Shown: piece by piece, positions 57,242 to 64,000 of the stretch
Position numbering within the stretch: position 1 is the first letter of the stretch
Layout of the letters: every line of letters starts with the position of its first letter
Source of the DNA: Bacillota bacterium
GTDB lineage: Bacteria; Bacillota; Clostridia; Acetivibrionales; DTU013
Assembly (NCBI GenBank): GCA_023412915.1
Contig: JAEZRE010000014.1
Coordinates: forward strand, 124,001 to 188,000
Direction of reading: 5' to 3'
DNA length: 64,000 nt
Translations under genes and position numbers: made by a program
Notes under the pieces: generated by a model
Told to the model about the DNA's origin: nothing
Databases searched by the model: none
The model's input: the letters and a program-made list of their open reading frames with translations, nothing else

Positions 57242-58906
57242 ATGGTCCTGAATTACATCAGTGTACGGGAAGCTGCAGTTAAATGGGGTATAACAAGCCC
57301 GATGGTCAATTATCACTGCGTAGCCGAACGAATCGAAGGCGCACAGAAGATCGGCAATATGTGGATCATGCCGAAGAATGCGGTAATACCTGCCGATAGG
57401 CGGCGTAAGAGACAGATAAGCCAACCATCGTGCGAAAGAGGTGACAACGTGACTGATAACAGAGTGAATCAGCGTACAACACTGATAATCAATAACCGCC
57501 GATTATCCGTCATTGTCTTTTCCCTGTTTTTTTCCTGGCTACTGGCCTTCCCCTTCGAAGGACGGATTTTATACTCACTCGCGGACTACAACAACGTCTC
57601 GGCCAATTCGTTTGTTTTCGGAACAATGGCCGCTCATTTTGCCGGGCTGCTTGTCTGCGGCTTCTTTGTCAAAAACATGCGAACAGCCAAAAGGCTAATG
57701 CTGTTTTCCATCGCATTTTGCATCTTAGCGTCCGGCGTGTTTTTCCGCCCACCCTCCTATCTGTGGACAGGAGCACTGCTTTCGGCGGCATTTTTGGTCG
57801 GCTGCTGCGTGGCGGCATGGGGTTTTTATTTCAAAAATTGTACACCGAAGGACGTTCGCATCAACACCATGGCTGACGGCCTCATCTGCTCAAACATCCT
57901 GATGATTGCACTTAATATGGCAGCCATTCATATTTCCCCGCACGTCGGTTTAGCTTTTTCCATGTTGATACTGGGGGCGGCGTTTTTATTCGCACTTTGG
58001 CTCCCCAAAGAGGAAGTGCCGGAAGACTCTCCGTCTTCTCAACAGGGGGAAATTTATGTCAGTAAAGCCGGTCCTCTCACTTTTCTGTGCCTGTTTATCA
58101 TGGTTATCACCATCAATTCGGGCCTCATGTATCAGGTGCAGGGTCCAGCTTTCGCCCACCTGGAATGGCTGACAAGCTTTTATTGGGCCACACCATATAT
58201 CGTAGCCCTGTTCATTATGCGGAATCTGCCCCGAAAAATAAACCGGGCATATATCCTCTACATAGCTATTGCCATGATTGGCTTTTCCTTTATTGCCTTT
58301 CTGTCCCTTGACCGCTCATGGGCAAGCTACCTTGTGGTCAACACTCTGATGCTGGGGGCCTGTGGCGTGTACGACCTGTTTTGGTGGAGCATCCTGGGCG
58401 AAATGCTGGAGTTGGACAAAAATCCCGCCCGAATCATGGGAGTCGGCCTCTCGGCGAATGTCCTGGGTGTTCTGCTGGGTGGACTCATTGGAAACGCGAT
58501 TAATGTCGCGGACGGAAAAAGCTATAATTCCACTTTGCTGGCGTTTGGCGTAGTGTGCTTAACTCTTGTCCTGCTTCCCCCCTTGCATGCACGGCTGACT
58601 ACCCTGCTCAAAAATCATTTCTATTTAACTGTAATTACCGAAATGTCGACCCAGGAACAAACCCGGCTGATTTGTGAGTTTAATATAATGGAGAAGCTCA
58701 CCGGACGCGAAGGTGAAATCGCCGCTTTGCTCATCAAGGGCAAGACCTATCGGATGATTGCCGGCGAGTTGCATGTGAGCGAAAACACTGTAAAAACGCA
58801 TGTGAAAAACATTTATTCCAAAGCCGGAGTTCAAAGTAGGACGGAGCTGATGAATCTGCTTCTGGATATACACATCCCGTCCACGGAATCCGGCGCCCCA
58901 CGATGA
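57242..58906 (+). CDS. HTH / 12-TM / LuxR-type fused regulator
   Basis: A 554-residue protein with three parts in one frame. Residues 3-58 are an excisionase/MerR-like HTH (YISVREAAVKWGITSPMVNY ... NMWIMPKNAVIP). Residues about 88-460 have 12 predicted TM helices of MFS-like type. Residues about 488-545 are a LuxR/GerE HTH (LTGREGEIAALLIKGKTYRM, then SENTVKTHVKNIYSKAG). Membrane-LuxR proteins alone are common in anaerobes; a second DNA-binding head is not. Start: ATG 57242 is only 1 nt from AGAGG, while CTG 57248 is 7 nt away and gives the typical N-terminus. A good AGAGGTG/GTG at 57450 could make a shorter form lacking the head. Confidence 0.88.
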   Translation: MVLNYISVREAAVKWGITSPMVNYHCVAERIEGAQKIGNMWIMPKNAVIPADRRRKRQISQPSCERGDNVTDNRVNQRTTLIINNRRLSVIVFSLFFSWLLAFPFEGRILYSLADYNNVSANSFVFGTMAAHFAGLLVCGFFVKNMRTAKRLMLFSIAFCILASGVFFRPPSYLWTGALLSAAFLVGCCVAAWGFYFKNCTPKDVRINTMADGLICSNILMIALNMAAIHISPHVGLAFSMLILGAAFLFALWLPKEEVPEDSPSSQQGEIYVSKAGPLTFLCLFIMVITINSGLMYQVQGPAFAHLEWLTSFYWATPYIVALFIMRNLPRKINRAYILYIAIAMIGFSFIAFLSLDRSWASYLVVNTLMLGACGVYDLFWWSILGEMLELDKNPARIMGVGLSANVLGVLLGGLIGNAINVADGKSYNSTLLAFGVVCLTLVLLPPLHARLTTLLKNHFYLTVITEMSTQEQTRLICEFNIMEKLTGREGEIAALLIKGKTYRMIAGELHVSENTVKTHVKNIYSKAGVQSRTELMNLLLDIHIPSTESGAPR

Positions 58907-58920
58907 ATAATGGATTTCCA

Positions 58921-58955
58921 GGTCCCTCACCTAAAAAGGTGAGGGGCCTTTTTAT
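58921..58955 (+). terminator. Terminator after the LuxR-type gene
   Basis: A 12-bp stem (ggtccctcacct / aggtgaggggcc, one G-U) with an AAAA loop, then TTTTT; 15 bp past the stop. It separates this gene from the next three, so read-through or another promoter is needed for them. Confidence 0.9.
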
Positions 58956-59039
58956 ATGAGCTCACCCGCTTTGGTGACGCAAACACAGCCCTGCCTTTTG
59001 TAAAATGAAGAAAATACACCCGTTGAAAGAGGAATTCAT

Positions 59040-59561
59040 TTGAAAAAAATTGCGTGGTACAAACGGTTATGTTTACGTGCCTGTGTCGCATGTGCGGTCA
59101 CTTTGGCGGCGTTGCTGATCTGGCAGCCGTCACATTGGAAATGGTATGTGATTGCGCTTCTTTCAACAGGGCTTGTTGCTGTGTCCCTTTTCTTGACTCT
59201 GCGCAAAAAACTCATAGCCGCATTGCTGATTGTCGAGAATCAGATTCTGCATATTCAGCCTGCCGTCTTTAGTGAGCGTGGCGGAAAGAAGGAAATCGAA
59301 GTTCATCCCTGCGAAACCGTAGAGATGTTTGTTTCCTGCTTCGGCATCCTTCTGGGCGCCAAAATCATTAAATTCAACCAGGAGGACATCCGGCTGAAGG
59401 CTGTTGAAATCGGGCGGGACTATCTCTCTATCGACTATGGTACGGACACGGACATCCGGAATATACGGCTGATCCATGCCAGACCCGACAACGCCATTCT
59501 TGCGGACATTATTGACAAGTTTCGTTATGAAACCGGAATTACTCCGATTATTACGGAATAG
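59040..59561 (+). CDS. 2-TM protein with PH-like soluble domain, function unknown
   Basis: A 173-residue protein. TTG start 59040 follows GAAAGAGGA. It has two TM helices (about 10-27 and 32-52), then a beta-rich domain with LLIVENQILHIQPAVFSERG and IEVHPCETVEMFVSCFGILL, and a final amphipathic helix (NAILADIIDKFRYETG), consistent with a bacterial PH-like fold. I do not recognise a named family. The gene at 61932 has the same overall plan. The pair flanks the lipoprotein gene, suggesting one membrane-surface system. Confidence 0.75.
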   Translation: MKKIAWYKRLCLRACVACAVTLAALLIWQPSHWKWYVIALLSTGLVAVSLFLTLRKKLIAALLIVENQILHIQPAVFSERGGKKEIEVHPCETVEMFVSCFGILLGAKIIKFNQEDIRLKAVEIGRDYLSIDYGTDTDIRNIRLIHARPDNAILADIIDKFRYETGITPIITE

Positions 59562-59664
59562 AGCTGCAAATACACATTGTGTGGCATTTTCAAGGAACAG
59601 CCCTTTGAAATAAGAGTGTGAGATAGGCATATAAAAGAATTCATGATAAAGAGAGGTTTTAGGA

Positions 59665-61947
59665 ATGAATAGCAAAAAAACTCTATGCGGCTTGCTTATT
59701 ATGTCAATACTCCTGTCCTTGACCGGCGTACTTACCGGTTGCGGGAAAGCAAATAACCTTGAAAAGAAGCCCGAAACATCGGCAATTGTGGCCGAGGGTC
59801 TACTAAACGCCGATAATCTTACCCTTTCGCACCAGGGCTTGAGCATGAGCATAAGCCCGGTCACATTCAGTTCGGACGTTGAGGCAAAAATCGCAAAAGT
59901 CTCTGACGCGCCGGCTCTCGACGGTGACAGTGATATTAAGCTTGAGGTCTACGACTTCTCGCTTTCGGGACCCGGCATACCATCGGGCGTGATCGAGCTG
60001 ATGATACCCTTAAAGCTTGCTGCCGGCACGCTTCCAGGCGCGGCGTACCTTAACGAAGATAGCGGTAAATGGGAGCCGGTTTCATTTAGATACGACAGCT
60101 CCGCCGAGGCGGTGGTGATAACAACAGATCACCTTTCCAAATACGGCGTATTCTCCATAAGCGGCGAAGGTGAGCGCAAAGCTCGCATTCAGTTTTTGGG
60201 ACTTGGGGGTGCATCCGGCAACGAAAATTTTGTGGCTGCTGTTGAAGAATACGCATCTGGTGGCGTACCGGCTTCCAAGTGCGTTGAGATCGGTGCCGGG
60301 GCCGTGGGTGACGCTCTGCAGCTAAACGGAGACATCCTTGGAAATACCGCGCAGAGCGCCGGTTATTTAGCCTATGGCGATGATGTGATGGCTACTCTCG
60401 GAGATCATCTTGGCAGCATCGGTTTGATGGTCTCAGTAGTCCAGATCGGCGTCAACATCGCGGACGGCAAAATCCACGAAGCCCTGGTCGGAAGCATGAA
60501 AACAGCTTGGACCTACATAATGGGCAAAGCAGCCTCAAAACTGAGCAGTTCGGTGATGTCGGCAAGTATGGCGGCCGTTGCAATTGTGGACTACTCCATT
60601 AACAAATTCGGTACAGAAGCTCTGGAGGGCCGGGCGAGTATCTACCGCGACGCCTATTCGATTTATTACCAAAAGGGCGAGGCCGGTTACCGTTCTCCGA
60701 CAGACTGGTATAACAATCTCTATCCCCTATTCTCCTCAGGCAACTTAAGCGAAAGTGAGTTAAAGGCCGAGATAGACCGGATGGTCACAGCGCACTGCGA
60801 GGAATTTTGGGGCGGCGGGAACAAGGATGGCGTGGATGCCTATGTAGATGAGGCACGAAAAAAAATGGCCTGGACCGGAGGCCAAGCCGGCTTAAACGAC
60901 ACGGTTCGCAATGAAATCAGCGCTGAACGCCGGGCCATCGTTTACAACGATATCTTACCCGTCGTGTTTAGCCAGATCGCTAAAAAACTAAATCTCGAAA
61001 ATGAAAAAAAACTGCTCGCCGAATATCAGAAACTCTCCGCTTATATGAACACGCCCATTTCTTTCACCCTGACCGACATGCAAAAGAGCTATGTCGGCTA
61101 TACCGTACGCTTTGCGCCTTTAAACGGCAGAGCAAAAGCAGAAGACTGGACGGGAACGATCAACGATAGCGGTCTGGCCAGGACAACATTTACCCTATAC
61201 GGCCATATGTATGCCGGAGCACCCCATACCCTTGAGATTTATGAGCCCGGCACAAATCCAGACGGAGGCGCCCCTGTCAAGACTGTTACCTTTAAAGTGA
61301 CACCCCCGAATGTAAACGTCATTATTGATGATGCTCCCCCGGCAAAACCGGAGCAAAGCGACAACTCCTCCAAACCGCAGACTGAACAGGCTGGGCAGCA
61401 GCCCGCAGGTAAAAAATACGCTTGGGTGCTGGTGGATACGGTTACAAACGATGCAAAAGATGACATAGATCATATGAACAGCGGCGGCGTGTATCAGGCG
61501 ACTGCCTCAGCCTTGCCGGGCAGTTACACATACTCGCAAAAATATATCGGAGAAACCGACACTTATCCCGACCCTGATCAGATAAACGGAGAGAGCTATG
61601 CCATGAAGCTTGACTTCTCGGTTCCGCCCACGGTGATACAAGGCGGTGAAACGGTAACGCTAAGCTTTAACCTGGCTTTCACGGAGCAAAATGTCTCCTA
61701 TTTTGACGGAAATGGAAGCTGCCGGGCTGATATAGATTCGGCGCGCTTTGTCAACAAGGCCGGCAAAAGCTCATTTGAAATCTACTGTTCGGCAAAGTAT
61801 AGTCAGAAGAATGTACTGTCCGTCAGCGACACCCTCACTGCAACGGCGCCCTCCGGCGGTTCGGAAGGAGGTCGCATCGAGATCTGGACTGGCGGACCGA
61901 GCGGAAAGCTTGGCACGACGTATGTGTATGAATGGCGTGCACAATGA
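59665..61947 (+). CDS. Large lipoprotein of unknown function
   Basis: A 760-residue exported protein with a lipoprotein signal (residues 1-25; lipobox LTGC, Cys26). Residues 50-165 look like a ZU5-type beta-sandwich (LEVYDFSLSGPGIPSGVIEL ... YGVFSISGEGERK). Residues about 170-345 include two hydrophobic or amphipathic stretches (SIGLMVSVVQIGVNIADGKI and SKLSSSVMSASMAAVAIVDY) unusual in a surface lipoprotein. A helical region follows to about 470, then Ig-like beta domains and a Pro/Gln-rich linker (about 555-590). The last 170 residues look like a separate beta-domain. AGAGAGG precedes ATG 59665. No enzyme motif seen; adhesion, binding or envelope damage are all open. Confidence 0.78.
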   Translation: MNSKKTLCGLLIMSILLSLTGVLTGCGKANNLEKKPETSAIVAEGLLNADNLTLSHQGLSMSISPVTFSSDVEAKIAKVSDAPALDGDSDIKLEVYDFSLSGPGIPSGVIELMIPLKLAAGTLPGAAYLNEDSGKWEPVSFRYDSSAEAVVITTDHLSKYGVFSISGEGERKARIQFLGLGGASGNENFVAAVEEYASGGVPASKCVEIGAGAVGDALQLNGDILGNTAQSAGYLAYGDDVMATLGDHLGSIGLMVSVVQIGVNIADGKIHEALVGSMKTAWTYIMGKAASKLSSSVMSASMAAVAIVDYSINKFGTEALEGRASIYRDAYSIYYQKGEAGYRSPTDWYNNLYPLFSSGNLSESELKAEIDRMVTAHCEEFWGGGNKDGVDAYVDEARKKMAWTGGQAGLNDTVRNEISAERRAIVYNDILPVVFSQIAKKLNLENEKKLLAEYQKLSAYMNTPISFTLTDMQKSYVGYTVRFAPLNGRAKAEDWTGTINDSGLARTTFTLYGHMYAGAPHTLEIYEPGTNPDGGAPVKTVTFKVTPPNVNVIIDDAPPAKPEQSDNSSKPQTEQAGQQPAGKKYAWVLVDTVTNDAKDDIDHMNSGGVYQATASALPGSYTYSQKYIGETDTYPDPDQINGESYAMKLDFSVPPTVIQGGETVTLSFNLAFTEQNVSYFDGNGSCRADIDSARFVNKAGKSSFEIYCSAKYSQKNVLSVSDTLTATAPSGGSEGGRIEIWTGGPSGKLGTTYVYEWRAQ

Positions 61948-62558
61948 ATGGCGCCACGAATAAAAGTTTGACAGGCATCGGCATGGCGCGGATCATACGC
62001 TGGCAAACCAGCGTGCCGATTTTCAAGAACCCCGTCATCCTGCGGCAGCTTACTATTGCCTTGGGCATACCGCTTGGGCTGGTCGCCCTCATCATCGGGC
62101 TTAGCCCGGGCAAAGGCACGGACACCCTGTACGCACTCGTTCTGATCGTGGCATGGCTTGTGCTGGCATGGCTATTTATAATGGCGGTTTACCGGGGCAA
62201 ATATGAAGCAGAGTTCGTGCTTGACAGCAAAGGTGCCCTCTGCCGTACACAAGCTGAACAGAAAAAAAAGAACCGGGTAATCAACACACTGAATGTCATA
62301 CTAGGCCTGCTTACCGGCAAACCTGCCGTCGCCGGCGTGGGGTTGCTGGCACAGTCACGGCAGAAGGTTCTTATCCGATGGAATCGTATTAGAAAGATAA
62401 AATACAAGCCCAAAAGTCACACCATCCTGCTGTACGGTGGCTGGACGGAGCAGATCGCACTGTTCTGCACACAAGATAACTACGCGCTGGTGGAGAAATT
62501 TGTCCTTCAGAAAATCCATCGGATGGATGAGGTGAACCGGAATCTGAAGAAATTATGA
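61932..62558 (+). CDS. 2-TM protein with PH-like soluble domain, function unknown
   Basis: A 208-residue protein whose start overlaps the lipoprotein gene by 16 bp, so the two are translationally coupled. It has two TM helices (about 37-57 and 67-87) and a soluble domain (about 90-195) of beta strands ending in an amphipathic helix (NYALVEKFVLQKIHRM). A Lys-rich loop (AEQKKKNRVINTL) and GLLTGKPAVAGVGLLAQSRQ lie between. The layout repeats that of the protein at 59040. Alternative in-frame starts exist at 61944 and 61983. Family not recognised. Confidence 0.75.
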   Translation: MACTMNGATNKSLTGIGMARIIRWQTSVPIFKNPVILRQLTIALGIPLGLVALIIGLSPGKGTDTLYALVLIVAWLVLAWLFIMAVYRGKYEAEFVLDSKGALCRTQAEQKKKNRVINTLNVILGLLTGKPAVAGVGLLAQSRQKVLIRWNRIRKIKYKPKSHTILLYGGWTEQIALFCTQDNYALVEKFVLQKIHRMDEVNRNLKKL

Positions 62559-62721
62559 AGTACTGAATGGACTCTTGATGCTCCCGATATAGTTAGCGTA
62601 GACTTGTTCAAAATCTTATCTATCTGCGATTCTCTTTTCGGCAGTCTTGATTTCATGCTTGCATTTTTCGTCTCCTGCCTTGTTCTCGGTCTTGGCGAAA
62701 GCTCTGTTACCAGTCAAATAA

Positions 62722-62757
62722 CAAAACCCTGCAAGCTTTAAGCTTGCAGGGTTTTGT
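62722..62757 (-). terminator. Terminator of tRNA-Thr
   Basis: A perfect palindrome (caaaaccctgcaagctt / aagcttgcagggttttg) just past the tRNA 3' end on the minus strand, then TTTTGTTATTT. Confidence 0.85.
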
Positions 62758-62758
62758 T

Positions 62759-62834
62759 TGGAGCCAACTGCCGGATTCGAACCGGCGACCTGCGCATTAC
62801 GAATGCGCTGCTCTACCAACTGAGCCAAGTTGGC
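62759..62834 (-). tRNA. tRNA-Thr (anticodon CGU)
   Basis: A 76-nt cloverleaf on the minus strand: 7-bp acceptor stem (GCCAACT/AGTTGGC), D-arm GCTCAGTTGGTAGAGC, anticodon stem GCGCA/TGCGC with loop TTCGTAA (anticodon CGU, reading ACG), a T-arm with GGTTCGAATCC and an encoded CCA end (62761-62759). It is monocistronic with a strong terminator immediately after. Confidence 0.97.
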
Positions 62835-62963
62835 GTTTATAATTGCGCAAAAAGAATTATACTCTATAACTCGGAAAAACACAAGAGTTCTTCTTAAATC
62901 TTGCATTATAAGATTTTACTATTTTTAAGTTTGCGTGCAAGCTTCAGGCGCACGACCTTTCCT

Positions 62964-63020
62964 GCAGCCGTTCACTCGCCCAGCAGTCATCCTGAAATGA
63001 CTGTCGCTTCTCGCTTCACC
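62964..63020 (-). pseudogene. Decayed duplicate of the amidohydrolase C-terminus
   Basis: 62964-63020 matches 63029-63085 (the 3' end of the amidohydrolase gene plus its stop) at about 79% without gaps, period 65 bp. On the minus strand it reads VKREATVISG*LLGE*, against the gene's VKHEAAEISRRLLGG*. An Arg codon is replaced by TGA, as in the remnant beside the HAD gene. Confidence 0.65.
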
Positions 63021-63036
63021 TTTTTTCCGCAGCCGT

Positions 63037-64000
63037 TCACCCGCCCAGCAGCCGCCTTGAAATCTCAGCCGCTTCGTGCTTGACCCTTTCCTCGTCGATC
63101 GTCTTCAGCTCGCGATGCTCCATCAATATATTACCGTCGACAATCACCGTATCGACGTCGCTTCCCTGCGCCGAATATACGACCGCCGAAAACGGGTCGT
63201 TCATCGGGATGAGATGCGGCTTGTCCGTGTCGAGCAATATCATGTCGGCTTTCATTCCAGCCCTTATAACGCCTGTCTCATTGCCGAAGCCTATAGCGCG
63301 CGCACCATTGACGGTCGCCATCATGAAAGCCTGACGTGCGCTCACAAGTTCTGGATTCTGCGCTGCGCCTTTATGTATAAGCGCTGCTAGATGCATTTCT
63401 TCAAACATGTTCAGGTTGTTGTTGCTGGCGGCTCCGTCGGTGCCCAACGCAACATTCACCCCGGCCTTCTGCATTTCAGGCACGGGCGAGATCCCGCTGC
63501 CGAGCTTTAAATTGCTTGTGGGGTTGTGCGCCGCGTTAACGCCGTACTTTTTAAGCATGGCGATATCTTCATCCGAAATATGCACAAGATGCGCTCCTAT
63601 GACAGGAACGTCAAATATGCCTGTATCGGCGCATATTTCAACAGGCGACTTGCTGTACTTCTCAAAGCTGTCCTTCCGCTCCTTTGCTGTTTCGAGCAAA
63701 TGTATATGAATGCCTGTGCCAAGCCTTTTAGCCAGGTCTGACGCGCCTCTGAGCGAGGCCTGATCGAACAGGTAGGTCGAATGCACCTCAATGTAGACTT
63801 TAATCCTGCCGTTGGAAGAACCGTGCCACTTCCGGTAATACTCCTCGCACTCTTCGAAAACATCGACTGCCTTGAGTTCTCCATCTGAATGGAATTCCAC
63901 CGGGCTTCTTGAAAGATTCGCCCTTATTCCCGACTCCGAGATAGCCTTGGCTGTCGAATCCATATGCAGATACATATCCGCCAATGCCGTCGTACCGCTT
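63037..64000 (-). CDS. Amidohydrolase, MTA/SAH deaminase-like (5' end outside window)
   Basis: The visible 321 codons enter the window in frame with SGTTALADMYLHMDS, so the start and the first zinc motif (HxH, about 80-100 residues upstream) are not visible. Present are a His in VYIEVHSTYLFD, the HIHLLET zinc His, VIGAHLVHISDEDIA, AHNPTSNLKLGSGI and the catalytic Asp in ALGTDGAASNNNLNMFEEMH, then a C-terminal MILLDTDKPHLIPMNDP. This is the pattern of 5-methylthioadenosine/S-adenosylhomocysteine deaminases (MtaD/SsnA relatives). A decayed copy of its last codons follows the stop. Confidence 0.92.
   Translation of the reverse strand, partial: SGTTALADMYLHMDSTAKAISESGIRANLSRSPVEFHSDGELKAVDVFEECEEYYRKWHGSSNGRIKVYIEVHSTYLFDQASLRGASDLAKRLGTGIHIHLLETAKERKDSFEKYSKSPVEICADTGIFDVPVIGAHLVHISDEDIAMLKKYGVNAAHNPTSNLKLGSGISPVPEMQKAGVNVALGTDGAASNNNLNMFEEMHLAALIHKGAAQNPELVSARQAFMMATVNGARAIGFGNETGVIRAGMKADMILLDTDKPHLIPMNDPFSAVVYSAQGSDVDTVIVDGNILMEHRELKTIDEERVKHEAAEISRRLLGG

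Noticed and set aside
62616..62906. Minus-strand frame of 96 codons containing AQLVEQRIRNAQVAGSNPAV
   Set aside because: This is the well-known spurious translation of a tRNA (here tRNA-Thr); the rest is terminator sequence.

Overview
This window comes from a spore-forming, low-to-mid GC Firmicute of the class Clostridia. The evidence is a complete spoIIIAA-AH operon, a ylbJ homologue, CD1247- and CD3324-type proteins, a zinc-ribbon L28, a CIRCE-controlled htpG and the order efp - spoIIIA - nusB - xseA - xseB - ispA - dxs - tlyA - nadK. Nothing looks like a phage or a large mobile element, and there are no rRNA genes and no CRISPR array.

Region 1-24.4 kb is almost entirely minus strand. Reading in the direction of transcription it holds: a chemotaxis receptor; yqeG and aroE; prepilin peptidase, comFB, aroQ, an M24 peptidase and efp; a CD1247-type protein and lepB; a small AbrB-like regulator with a 4-TM protein; the eight spoIIIA genes; asp23, amaP and a DUF2273 protein; nusB, xseA, xseB and ispA; then a roughly 635-nt structured RNA gene, oapA, dxs, tlyA and the start of nadK. 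The RNA between ispA and oapA is best explained as OLE RNA (ornate, large, extremophilic). The membrane protein just after it matches its partner OapA in size, position and a DxxxD motif. OLE RNA is a known but rare and incompletely understood RNA-protein complex, and it is the most striking thing in the window.

Region 24.5-44.4 kb holds ilvE and ylbJ (plus strand), a minus-strand recG-rsmD-coaD group, an ABC exporter pair, rpmB, a GAF-GGDEF protein, a large FtsA-like protein with C-terminal repeats, nth-glgA, and a fused purL-purQ with an odd Ser/Thr-rich linker. rsmD seems to start at ATA. A divergent LysR gene shares overlapping promoters with purL.

Region 45.4-57 kb is mixed: an XRE-cupin regulator with an acyl-CoA synthetase, an EFR1-type flavodoxin-ferredoxin, an orphan ABC permease, htpG with CIRCE, a PilZ protein, a class IV aminotransferase, rsgA, a CD3324-type protein, a short unit with its own strong promoter and terminator, a HAD-like hydrolase and a tautomerase. 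Two genes here and at the right end carry decayed copies of their own 3' ends just after their stop codons.

Region 57.2-62.6 kb is a plus-strand accessory cluster: a fused HTH / 12-TM / LuxR protein, two small membrane proteins with PH-like soluble parts, and a 760-residue lipoprotein. Its promoter overlaps two contiguous 17-bp repeats. I cannot assign a function; it is the best candidate for an undescribed system. The window ends with tRNA-Thr(CGU) and a 5'-truncated amidohydrolase.
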